A stretch of DNA of 8,910 nt from Desulfofustis sp. GTDB taxonomy: Bacteria; Desulfobacterota; Desulfobulbia; Desulfobulbales; Desulfocapsaceae. The position numbers were made by a program, and so were the translations under genes. Below are positions 1 to 6,155 of this stretch, piece after piece. Under the pieces are notes generated by a model that had not been told where the DNA came from, made no database searches, and was given only the letters and a program-made list of their open reading frames with translations. The stretch's first letter is position 1. The number at the start of each line of letters is the position of its first letter. The stretch is taken from contig JAQYVS010000310.1 in assembly GCA_030145365.1 (NCBI GenBank), positions 1-8,910 of the forward strand. Direction: 5' to 3'.

Positions 1-524
1 GTATCACAGCAGGAGACGCTGACAGTCGACAACGAGAGACCATCTGCTGCAGTCTGAAGGGGAGCACTTCCAGAAACAAGCTCCTGCTTCAGATAGCGTG
101 AGAAACCGGTCTTATCCAACAGGAAACTGATGATAATGGTCATGCCTATGGCGACGACTGCATAAATGAGCGTCACCTTGGCTCCCAGCAATGTAAAGAA
201 CAGCGGTATGATGATGGGGTTGACCAGTGGTGAGGTGAACAAAAATGCCATGGTCGGCCCAAATCCCGCCCCTGCTCGTAATAGCCCCAGCGTGACCGGT
301 ATGGTCGAACAGCTGCAAAATGGCGTCAGTCCGCCCAATAGTGAACCAACAACGTAGCCTCTCCCATTGCGTCCTGACAACCAGCTCTTTACTTTATCCT
401 GGGGTAAAAATTCGTTTATCACACCAACAAGAAAACTGATCCCGACAAACAGGAGTGCAAGCTCCGTCATGGTAAATAAGAAAAAAGAAATAGTTTCCTT
501 TATAAGCGGTATATAGCTTTCCAT
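1..524 (-). CDS. ArsP/DUF318-family permease, C-terminus cut off by the window edge
   Basis: This is the N-terminal 174 residues of a polytopic inner-membrane permease (PF03773 type), read on the minus strand from ATG 522-524; the reading frame is still open at position 1. A Shine-Dalgarno-like AGAGGAAA lies about 8 bases upstream. Hydrophobic helices surround a conserved TPFCSCSTIP motif (residues 67-76, with C70 and C72) and a TSPLVNP motif (97-103), both hallmarks of this family. Known ArsP members export trivalent organoarsenicals, and related DUF318 permeases accompany metal or metalloid regulators. After about residue 140 the chain becomes polar, consistent with the central cytoplasmic loop, and it carries vicinal cysteines C172-C173 just before the edge. 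It lies 76 bases downstream of an ArsR-type gene on the same strand, so it is probably co-transcribed and metalloid-regulated. The family is well supported; the substrate (organoarsenical, arsenite or another soft metal) is inferred from context. Confidence 0.85.
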   Translation of the reverse strand, partial: MESYIPLIKETISFFLFTMTELALLFVGISFLVGVINEFLPQDKVKSWLSGRNGRGYVVGSLLGGLTPFCSCSTIPVTLGLLRAGAGFGPTMAFLFTSPLVNPIIIPLFFTLLGAKVTLIYAVVAIGMTIIISFLLDKTGFSRYLKQELVSGSAPLQTAADGLSLSTVSVSCCD

Positions 525-600
525 TTCAAACGTTTCCTCTATGTTTCTTAAGCATTATACATACAGGTAAGAGATATGCAGACCTTCATCGGCTCAAACA

Positions 601-915
601 CTACACCGGTTTCACTGTTGTCAGATCAGTCTGCAGAGAGCAGCACTCGGACAACAGATACTCGGCCAGTTCTCGAATGGCGTCCATTTGGGGTTCACAA
701 TAGAGGGTTCGACTCTCCCTGCGCTGGTTAATCAGCCCGACCTGCACCAGACGTTGAATATGATGGGTCAGGGTTGATCCGGGAATCTGCAGATTTTTCT
801 GAATTTCCCCGACCGGTAAACCATTTTTCCCAGCTTTCACAAGCAACCTGAAAATAGATAATCGGGTTGTGTTGCCAAGCTCAGCGCACCGTTTTGCTGC
901 TTTATCCTGTTTCAT
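601..915 (-). CDS. arsR: ArsR/SmtB-family metalloregulator
   Basis: A 104-residue winged-helix repressor. The N-terminal helix has the family hallmark GNTTRLSIFRLLV (residues 14-26), then the helix-turn-helix around VGEIQKNLQIPGSTLTHHI (35-53), and the beta-wing with QRRESRTLYC (64-73). C-terminal cysteines C91-C92 in the dimerisation helix (SECCS), plus C10 and C73, are candidate As(III)/Sb(III) ligands. The usual ELCVC motif of E. coli ArsR is absent, so this resembles the ArsR subtypes whose thiolate site is C-terminal. I chose the ATG at 913-915: an AAGGA ribosome site lies 8 bases upstream. The longer frame beginning at 981 would start inside the -35 box of the promoter at 953-981 and is rejected. 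The expected role is repression of its own operon with the downstream permease until metalloid binds. The family is secure; the inducer is inferred. Confidence 0.9.
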   Translation of the reverse strand: MKQDKAAKRCAELGNTTRLSIFRLLVKAGKNGLPVGEIQKNLQIPGSTLTHHIQRLVQVGLINQRRESRTLYCEPQMDAIRELAEYLLSECCSLQTDLTTVKPV

Positions 916-952
916 GTGATGTATCCTTAGAAGCAATTTTTTAATTGAGCGG

Positions 953-981
953 ACATTACCCCTGGAGCCATAGCTTGTCAA
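953..981 (-). promoter_or_regulatory. sigma70-type promoter of the arsR-permease unit
   Basis: Read on the minus strand there is a perfect -35 TTGACA (976-981), a 17-base spacer, and a -10 TAATGT (953-958, 4/6 to consensus). Transcription should begin near 945-947, giving a leader of about 30 bases that includes the AAGGA ribosome site used by the 915 start. This is the clearest promoter in the window. Confidence 0.75.
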
Positions 982-984
982 ACC

Positions 985-1008
985 ATATTTCTAGTTATAT
1001 CGAAATAT
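985..1008. promoter_or_regulatory. dyad operator candidate for the ArsR protein
   Basis: Perfect 7-base inverted arms ATATTTC (985-991) and GAAATAT (1002-1008) are separated by 10 bases, in an AT-rich block 3 bases upstream of the arsR -35 box. ArsR-family proteins bind AT-rich imperfect dyads at or just upstream of the -35 of their own promoters, which fits this geometry. The rest of the divergent gap, about 1009-1172, shows no convincing promoter for the plus-strand gene that follows. Confidence 0.6.
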
Positions 1009-1172
1009 AGTTCACTCTGCACTTCCGGGACCGAATATCAGTAAAGATGGTTAAGATAATGATATGCCTCTACTGGATTACCAGGCGGTGGATGATAATA
1101 CTATCCGGATGGTCACTGACGATAGAGATTTGCTTTGACAACGGACCGTTAACCTACATACAGGAATTGTAG

Positions 1173-2312
1173 ATGAAAAACATTGAGTCGTATTATGGGT
1201 TTGAACAGGGACCGATTCGCCCACCCAGCGAATCTGAAAGCCTGCTCATCAGGATTACTCGAAACTGTCCATGGAACCGCTGTACCTTTTGTCCGGTGTA
1301 CAAAGGCGAAAAGTTCAGTTTGCGTCCGACAGAGCATGTCCTCAAAGATATCGACACCGTGCAATTGTATGTTGAGCTGATCTTAAAAGCCAAACAAGCC
1401 GGGCCAACCCGATACGGAGACTTTTCACATCGAGAGTTTGACGATCAAACGGCGCTGAATGCTGCCTATCATTTTGTAGCCGGTGGTATGCAATCAATCT
1501 TCCTGCAGGATGGAAACAGTCCGATTATTAAGCCTGAAGATTTGATCCGTATTCTTCACCACCTCAAACAGGCCTTTCCCATGGTCAGGCGCATCACATC
1601 TTATGCGCGGTCCCATACCATTGCCAGAATCAGCGATGAACATCTGAGTCTGATGGCCGAGGCGGGACTTAACAGAATTCATATCGGTCTGGAATCAGGA
1701 TCCGACAAGGTTCTGAAGATGGTGAGAAAAGGAGTGGATAAGGCAACCCAGATCAAAGCCGGCCAAAAGGTCAAGCTGGCAGGAATGGAGCTGTCCGAGT
1801 ATGTTATGCCGGGACTTGGAGGAAAAAGTTTATCACGCGAACATGCCTCTGAAACAGCTGATGCCCTGAACCAGATTAATCCTGATTTTATACGCCTACG
1901 ATCTCTAGCCCTGCCTGCTTCTGCTCCATTGACCGCACAGTTTGAAGACGGTGAATTCGATAAAATAGGAGAAGTTGATACCGCAAGAGAACTGCTGCAT
2001 TTTATTGAGTCGCTAAAGGGAATCACGAGCACAATTAAAAGCGATCACGTCCTGAACCTTTTTGCCGAGATAGATGGAAAACTGCCCGACGATCAGCAGC
2101 GTATATGTGCTGATATCCGAGAATTTCTGGAACTTGACCCGGAAGAGCAGATGATTTTCTGTATCGGCAGGCGAACCCACAGACTATCAAGGCTTGAGGA
2201 TCTCAAGAATCCAAGGCTGCACGATGCAGCCGCCGAACTGTGTAGCAAACTCGGAGCCACCGTTGACAACATGGATGATATCATCTCTATGGTTATGAAG
2301 CGCTTCATTTAA
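1173..2312 (+). CDS. radical SAM enzyme, unknown substrate
   Basis: A 379-residue radical SAM protein, presumably cytoplasmic. The cluster-binding cysteines C32, C37 and C40 lie in NCPWNRCTFC, spaced C-X4-C-X2-C rather than the canonical C-X3-C-X2-C, and are followed by the aromatic-rich PVYKGEKF. Other family landmarks are IFLQDGNSP (109-117), in the region that contacts SAM, and IHIGLESGSDKVL (169-181), typical of the Elp3/MiaB/coproporphyrinogen-oxidase-like barrel. No B12-binding, TRAM or SPASM domain is apparent: the C-terminal 100 residues are helical-looking with one cysteine near residue 330 and another near 357. The ATG is supported by AGGAA at 1162-1166. It stands alone between divergent arsR and the FRD-YceI unit, so context does not reveal its chemistry. 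Superfamily membership is firm. I recall similar C-X4-C-X2-C proteins annotated only as radical SAM proteins. Confidence 0.88.
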   Translation: MKNIESYYGFEQGPIRPPSESESLLIRITRNCPWNRCTFCPVYKGEKFSLRPTEHVLKDIDTVQLYVELILKAKQAGPTRYGDFSHREFDDQTALNAAYHFVAGGMQSIFLQDGNSPIIKPEDLIRILHHLKQAFPMVRRITSYARSHTIARISDEHLSLMAEAGLNRIHIGLESGSDKVLKMVRKGVDKATQIKAGQKVKLAGMELSEYVMPGLGGKSLSREHASETADALNQINPDFIRLRSLALPASAPLTAQFEDGEFDKIGEVDTARELLHFIESLKGITSTIKSDHVLNLFAEIDGKLPDDQQRICADIREFLELDPEEQMIFCIGRRTHRLSRLEDLKNPRLHDAAAELCSKLGATVDNMDDIISMVMKRFI

Positions 2313-2347
2313 ATTTCTACATATTTTCAGATATTTATAGGCTGACA

Positions 2348-2376
2348 TTGACTTACCCATGATTAGTTGAAATATT
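2348..2376 (+). promoter_or_regulatory. candidate promoter of the FRD-YceI unit
   Basis: TTGACT (2348-2353, 5/6 to the -35 consensus), a 17-base spacer, and AATATT (2371-2376, 4/6 to the -10). It would give a leader of about 55 bases before the 2437 start. It sits in the 124-base gap after the radical SAM gene, where I see no strong terminator, so readthrough from upstream is also possible. Confidence 0.4.
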
Positions 2377-2422
2377 TTACTCCAGGAATAGATGTTGTTT
2401 GTAGGAGTCCAAATTGGAGATC

Positions 2423-2440
2423 ATGGATAAGAGGCAATGA
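2423..2440 (+). CDS. possible 5-codon leader ORF (MDKRQ) overlapping the FRD start
   Basis: An ATG at 2423 opens a five-codon frame that ends at TGA 2438-2440, overlapping the downstream ATG (2437-2439) in an ATGA arrangement. GGAG (2416-2419) precedes it with a short 3-base spacer. The main gene's own nearest purine-rich site, AAGAGG (2429-2434), is only 2 bases from its ATG, closer than is optimal. The overlap would permit termination-reinitiation, but a frame this short can easily arise by chance. Confidence 0.25.
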   Translation: MDKRQ

Positions 2441-3135
2441 AACAGCCAGATGTTGCAAGCAGGCCATCCGAACTGACAGCAATGGCATATCGGGTAGTGC
2501 TGATCAGCGCTCTCTTCTTGTTTCTAGCAGGAGTTCTGGCAATACCTTTATATTACGAGACGACAACCCTCTGGTACAAAATAGGCATTGATAAAACGAT
2601 GCTTAAAACGGGGCAATTCGTCGGTCTGGTTGCCCTGGTACTGATTTATCTCCAGCTCATCTTATCAACCAGAGGACAATTTCTGGATAACGTCTTCGGT
2701 GCGGGAAGCCTGATACGGCTGCACCGAATAAACGGCATCCTCATCGTATTTATGGCTGGCAGTCATATTCTGCTGGTCCTCATCCCCGAAGGAATCTCAA
2801 ACCTTCCGATCGGCAAAAAGTTCTGGCCCGAAATGGTTGGGGCAACACTTTTTCTGCTCATTTTCATCATAGCTGTTACCTCTCACTTCCGCGAGAAACT
2901 ACGTCTGCCCTATAAAACCTGGAGAATTTTCCATAAACCAATGGGCTATCTGGTGCTGTTTCTGGTTACCATTCATGTTCTGTTCGTCAGTGAATCTTTT
3001 GAACAGAGCCTACCTAAAACTTTTATCATAGCTGCCTGTACAATTCTTGTGATGTGGATAGCAGCCGTCAAGTGGTCAAGTCACAAAACCGGCCACACAA
3101 AACACAACACTAAAAACCATAGCAAGCGTCAATAG
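2437..3135 (+). CDS. ferric-reductase-like transmembrane haem protein (stand-alone FRD)
   Basis: A 232-residue inner-membrane protein with about six hydrophobic segments, starting near residue 19, matching the ferric reductase-like transmembrane domain (PF01794 type; relatives include the NOX/FRE membrane core and MsrQ/YedZ). Two helices carry the haem-ligand pairs H96-X13-H110 and H166-X13-H180, the bis-haem b pattern of the family, with conserved LHRINGILIVF and RIFHKPMGYLV contexts. There is no FAD/NAD-binding reductase domain, so electrons must come from a separate donor such as quinol or a soluble flavoprotein. The C-terminal tail (from about residue 213) is very basic and polar (KTGHTKHNTKNHSKRQ) and probably cytoplasmic. 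The start is the first in-frame ATG after a TAA at 2428-2430. Only 9 bases separate it from the yceI-like gene, so the two are almost surely co-transcribed. MsrQ proper pairs with MsrP, which is absent here. Confidence 0.82.
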   Translation: MKQPDVASRPSELTAMAYRVVLISALFLFLAGVLAIPLYYETTTLWYKIGIDKTMLKTGQFVGLVALVLIYLQLILSTRGQFLDNVFGAGSLIRLHRINGILIVFMAGSHILLVLIPEGISNLPIGKKFWPEMVGATLFLLIFIIAVTSHFREKLRLPYKTWRIFHKPMGYLVLFLVTIHVLFVSESFEQSLPKTFIIAACTILVMWIAAVKWSSHKTGHTKHNTKNHSKRQ

Positions 3136-3144
3136 GAGACGATC

Positions 3145-3738
3145 ATGAAAACAATACAGATCATTGCAATTTCACTTCTTCTGGCATTTACCGGATCCAG
3201 CGCCTTCGGAGCTGCCAGATCATGGGAGCTGGACAAGGCCCACTCCAACATCTATTTCAGCGTCGACCACATATTCTCGAAGGTGAACGGTCATTTCAAT
3301 GAATTCACCCTTGAGCTTACTTTTGATCCGGCAAATCTTGCCGAGAGTAAGTTCTTATTCGAGATCAAGACAGATTCTATCGATACCAATATCGGCAAAC
3401 GAGACAAACATCTTCAATCTGCTGACTTTTTCGATGCAGGAAAATTTCCAACGATGAAATTTGAATCAACCCAGATCTCAGATGCAGGGAACGGAATGTA
3501 TGATGTGGCCGGCAAGATTACCATCAAAGACCAGACGTATGATTTAACACTGCCGCTGAAGCTGATGGGAATCGCAGAACATCCTGCTAAGAAAGGAACA
3601 GAAGTCGCCGGTTTCAACGGTACAATCACCCTGGATCGATTAGCCCATGGAGTAGGAAACGGCAAATTCCATGAGATGGGCATAGTCGGCAAAGATGTAG
3701 AAGTCTTTGTCAGTATTGAGGTACTTGCTAAAAAATAA
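3145..3738 (+). CDS. yceI: periplasmic YceI-family lipocalin-like protein
   Basis: A 197-residue secreted protein. Residues 1 to about 23 form a Sec signal peptide (KTIQ, then a leucine-rich core, then SSAFGA). The mature part begins ARSWELDKAHSNIYFSV and follows the YceI pattern throughout, including SIDTNIGKRDKHLQSADFF (about residues 78-96), closely matching E. coli YceI, then GKFPTMKFEST and a C-terminal strand VEVFVSIEVL. YceI proteins are eight-stranded barrels that hold a long isoprenoid chain; the Thermus TT1927b structure contains a polyisoprenoid, and quinone-like ligands are known in the family. AGGAGA (3134-3139) with a 5-base spacer supports the start. In E. coli yceI follows yceJ, a cytochrome b561. 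Here a four-His FRD haem protein occupies that upstream place, suggesting exchange of electrons with, or redox control of, a lipid or quinone bound by YceI (inference). Confidence 0.93.
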   Translation: MKTIQIIAISLLLAFTGSSAFGAARSWELDKAHSNIYFSVDHIFSKVNGHFNEFTLELTFDPANLAESKFLFEIKTDSIDTNIGKRDKHLQSADFFDAGKFPTMKFESTQISDAGNGMYDVAGKITIKDQTYDLTLPLKLMGIAEHPAKKGTEVAGFNGTITLDRLAHGVGNGKFHEMGIVGKDVEVFVSIEVLAKK

Positions 3739-3764
3739 TGGATTCCTTGCCGATCAATAGGTTC

Positions 3765-4652
3765 CTATAAGGCTCCGATCGAACAAAGCGCCTCTTTGAC
3801 CTCAGCAATACCTTCAGAAGAAAGTGGTGTTTGCGGGGCAAGAGCTGCTCCAACCGGATACCCTTGGAGTTCAAGGCCTCCTTTGATACAGGCGGCAAGA
3901 TTATATTTCGCAAACGCCTGGCTCAATCCCCACAATTGACGCTGAAAATTCATGGCCTCTGCCCACTTGCCAAGCCTGCATAAATCAAACAGTCGAACAC
4001 TCTGCTCTGGAATGAGACAGGCCGGTCCGGCCATCCAGCCAACGCCGCCGATGAGCATTACACAGGCAGGAATATGGGCCGAAGCCGAGAACACCTGCAT
4101 ACGCCCGTCAACCCGGTTGATGATGGACAGCAGCCGTCCCGTATTGTTTGAAGCATCTTTTATGTATCTGATATTGTTGACATGACTGAGCTTATCAATG
4201 GTCGCCACACTCAGATCGGATCGCTGAAAATTGGGGTTTGTATACAGTACGATTGGAATGCTCACTGCACGCGCGATGGCTTCGAAATAGGAATATATCC
4301 CATCATCTGAAACGGGAAAGTAGGACTCGAGAATTGCCAGAATCCCGTCACACCCTAATTTTTCATAGTCCCGGGCCTGTGATACGGCATCGGAAATCGT
4401 TGTTGAAGCGACACCGGCAACCACGGGTACCCTGCCCCCAGCTGATTCGAGCACAATTTCGATCACCCGTCTTCGCTGCTGATTGTTCAGGTAGGCAAAC
4501 TCACCGGTGGAACCAAGGGGAGTCAATCCGTGTACGCCACGATTAATGAGATCATCGCAGAGTTTGGCGAGCACGTCTTTCTTTATCGTACCACCATCAT
4601 CCACTGGGGTAACAAGATAGGGAAACACTCCATGAAATCCTGCGTCACTCAT
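3765..4652 (-). CDS. DapA/N-acetylneuraminate lyase superfamily aldolase-type enzyme
   Basis: A 295-residue (beta/alpha)8 enzyme of the DHDPS/NAL superfamily. Family residues fall at the expected spacing: GSTGE (47-51) for the pyruvate-type carboxylate, Y137 in YTNPNF, and Schiff-base K165 in YIKDAS, 28 residues after the tyrosine as in E. coli DapA (Y133/K161). GGVGWMAGPACLIPE follows in the late barrel. The arginine that DHDPS uses for the aspartate-semialdehyde carboxylate (R138 in E. coli) aligns with F142, so lysine-pathway activity is unlikely. A 2-oxo-acid aldolase or dehydratase on another substrate is more plausible. AAGGAG (4660-4665) lies 7 bases before the ATG. It is 70 bases downstream of the protease gene on the same strand and may be co-transcribed with it, and it converges with yceI across a 26-base gap. 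The superfamily is certain; the substrate is not. Confidence 0.87.
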   Translation of the reverse strand: MSDAGFHGVFPYLVTPVDDGGTIKKDVLAKLCDDLINRGVHGLTPLGSTGEFAYLNNQQRRRVIEIVLESAGGRVPVVAGVASTTISDAVSQARDYEKLGCDGILAILESYFPVSDDGIYSYFEAIARAVSIPIVLYTNPNFQRSDLSVATIDKLSHVNNIRYIKDASNNTGRLLSIINRVDGRMQVFSASAHIPACVMLIGGVGWMAGPACLIPEQSVRLFDLCRLGKWAEAMNFQRQLWGLSQAFAKYNLAACIKGGLELQGYPVGAALAPQTPLSSEGIAEVKEALCSIGAL

Positions 4653-4722
4653 CTCTTATCTCCTTGATCTTTAAAAACGAGTCCTAAAAACAGCTGGTGA
4701 TTGTCCGCTTGCAATTATTTCT

Positions 4723-5454
4723 CTAGTCGTCAATTCTCGCCCAATCCGGTATCAATGACTGACCATTGTTAAAGGCAACAAAGCTCTCAGTATTGCTTTT
4801 TGACCGCTCTTTGGCAGTCAGCCATTTCTGGAGGCGCTGATTTTCTTTTGTGGCTTTCAGAGTTCGCTTGGCGTCACCCTCATCCTTGATGATAAAAACC
4901 TTCCCGTTGTTCTGAAACACATACACGGCAATCAAGTCTTTGCGTTCTTTCGCCTTTTTCACGTCAGGATTCTGATTGTCCAGGATAAATGCCGGCTCTT
5001 TTTCAGAGGCTTGATACACGAGAATCATGTGATGTTCGTTCTGCGTTGTCACCACATGGGCAAACCCCATATGGTCATCTGGTACACCCATCATGACGAG
5101 GACAGCATATTTGGCTATGGCAATATCTTCACAATCACCGCCAAAGGTTGTGATCGTTTCAAATGGAGTAGCCCAATAGTCGGGTTGTTTCCATAAGTCA
5201 CTGTCGGCAATCCAGGTCAGGTCATTCATGTAGTCGTTTACCGCTTCCAGTTGCTGCTCCACCGGGTCGTTGAGATGAACGATCATGAACTGATAGACAT
5301 CTCGCAAACGGGCGGCTGCCTTCTCTCCGTGTCTCTTATAGATTTCTCCAAACACCCCCTCGTCCCAGACTGGAAATTGTTTTTCAGCATGCAGTGGAGT
5401 GCACATCAGGAAGAACCAGCTTATTAAGCCAAATACAACTACTTTGAGTCTCAT
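4723..5454 (-). CDS. periplasmic transglutaminase-like cysteine protease (BTLCP, LapG type)
   Basis: A 243-residue exported protein. The signal peptide MRLKVVVFGLISWFFLM...LHA is predicted to be cleaved after A23. The mature protein has the PF06035 (BTLCP) triad: C108 in GGDCEDIAIAKY, H142 in EHHMILVY, and D159 in ILDNQNP. D107 and E109, flanking the cysteine, correspond to the calcium-binding DCE motif of Pseudomonas LapG. The Cys-His and His-Asp spacings (34 and 17) are close to those of LapG. Characterised LapG enzymes cut large surface adhesins to release biofilm cells and are restrained by the c-di-GMP receptor LapD; neither LapD nor an adhesin is in view. I chose ATG 5452-5454 because AAAGGAA lies about 5 bases upstream and the signal peptide begins exactly there. 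The longer frame from 5517 would bury the signal. Family is secure; assignment as true LapG is inference. Confidence 0.87.
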   Translation of the reverse strand: MRLKVVVFGLISWFFLMCTPLHAEKQFPVWDEGVFGEIYKRHGEKAAARLRDVYQFMIVHLNDPVEQQLEAVNDYMNDLTWIADSDLWKQPDYWATPFETITTFGGDCEDIAIAKYAVLVMMGVPDDHMGFAHVVTTQNEHHMILVYQASEKEPAFILDNQNPDVKKAKERKDLIAVYVFQNNGKVFIIKDEGDAKRTLKATKENQRLQKWLTAKERSKSNTESFVAFNNGQSLIPDWARIDD

Positions 5455-5473
5455 ATCGTTCCTTTCTGAGAGG

Positions 5474-5501
5474 TTATTACAAACGAAAATTCTGCTATCA
5501 A
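5474..5501 (-). promoter_or_regulatory. weak candidate promoter of the protease gene
   Basis: On the minus strand TTGATA (5496-5501, 5/6 to the -35) is followed after 16 bases by TAATAA (5474-5479), a poor -10. It is the best sigma70-like pair close to the 5454 start and would give a leader of only about 15 bases. Confidence 0.3.
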
Positions 5502-5738
5502 ATAGACCTAGGATCACATACTGCCTGAAGGCATCGAGTCATTGAGCAAACGATAAGACCTTGTGAGCGGTTTTCTACCCATCATCTCATGCCTGAGCTG
5601 ATCCGTATGATAGCGGTAGACGTTTTCAGGCCAACACACTCATACTCGTGGGGCAGTTTTCCTAGAATTGCAGAAATTCATTTTCGTTAGCAACGGTCTA
5701 TTAAGTACAATGGTTATTTTTTCTATCACTCTTTTTTC

Positions 5739-5769
5739 TTTACAAGGCTTTTAAACACTCAGGTATGAT
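5739..5769 (+). promoter_or_regulatory. candidate csaA promoter
   Basis: TTTACA (5739-5744, 5/6 to the -35) and TATGAT (5764-5769, 5/6 to the -10) are both good boxes, but the 19-base spacer is longer than ideal. Transcription would start near 5776, about 40 bases before the csaA ATG. Confidence 0.45.
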
Positions 5770-5814
5770 AGCTCACTATTATTAATGTGAATTAAAATTA
5801 CTGGAGACTGCACT

Positions 5815-6153
5815 ATGGAGCTGATTACCTGGAACGATTTTGAAAAAGTTGAGTTGCGTGTTGGTAAAGTGATCAGCGCAGAGGTATTTAAAGAGGCTCG
5901 TGCACCGGCTTACCTCCTGCAGGTGGATTTTGGTGATGAGATCGGGATTAAAAAATCAAGTGCTCAGATTACCGAGCTCTATATACCAGAGGAACTCATT
6001 GGCAGGCTGGTCATTGGCGTTGTAAATTTTCCCAGGAAACAGATCGGACCGATCCAGTCGGAATGCCTGATAACAGGATTTCATAATGAAAATGGAGAGG
6101 TTACACTCTGCGTTCCCGACTCCGAGGTCCCGCTCGGTGCAAAATTGTGTTGA
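5815..6153 (+). CDS. csaA: CsaA-type tRNA-binding (EMAP/OB-fold) protein
   Basis: A 112-residue single-domain protein with the CsaA layout: FEKVELRVGKVISAEVF at the N-terminus, the signature IGIKKSSAQI (43-52), the LIGRLVIGVVNFPRKQIGPI block (61-80), and a C-terminal VPLGAKL. The length equals the usual 110 or so of B. subtilis CsaA. CsaA forms a homodimer of OB folds related to the tRNA-binding domains of MetRS and PheRS; structures and binding assays support tRNA binding, and a secretion-chaperone role has been proposed for the Bacillus protein. The ATG follows TGGAG (5802-5806) with an 8-base spacer. It is monocistronic, with its own candidate promoter, and converges with the MFS gene only 2 bases past its stop. 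Confidence 0.92.
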   Translation: MELITWNDFEKVELRVGKVISAEVFKEARAPAYLLQVDFGDEIGIKKSSAQITELYIPEELIGRLVIGVVNFPRKQIGPIQSECLITGFHNENGEVTLCVPDSEVPLGAKLC

Positions 6154-6155
6154 AT

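Larger units (their letters stand above)
5455..5814. other. 360-base intergenic region between divergent genes
   Basis: It separates the minus-strand protease gene from plus-strand csaA and should hold both promoters, described separately. Between about 5518 and 5690 I find no RNA gene, repeat or convincing coding frame. From about 5712 to 5742 the plus strand is strongly T-rich, with two runs of six T, but no stem precedes them that would make a terminator. Confidence 0.6.

Noticed and set aside
601..981. Longer 126-residue version of the ArsR protein
   Set aside because: Its start lies within the -35 hexamer and upstream of the predicted transcription start; the internal ATG at 915 has a good ribosome site and matches family length.
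1135..1163. TTGACA as a -35 box for the radical SAM gene
   Set aside because: Any -10 at normal spacing would place transcription start at the ATG and exclude the ribosome site at 1162-1166.
1047..1172. 41-codon plus-strand frame ending directly before the radical SAM ATG
   Set aside because: No ribosome site or recognisable composition, and it overlaps nothing conserved; the abutting stop is most likely chance.
2311..2336. AAATTTCT/AGATATTT inverted repeat after the radical SAM gene as a terminator
   Set aside because: The stem is short, AT-only in most pairs, has one mismatch and no T tract follows.
3757..3768. ATAGG-TT-CCTAT palindrome between yceI and the DapA-like gene
   Set aside because: A 2-base loop cannot form an RNA hairpin terminator, and the site runs over the DapA-like stop codon; probably chance.
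5589..5690. 33-codon plus-strand frame in the intergenic gap
   Set aside because: No ribosome site and no recognisable protein features.
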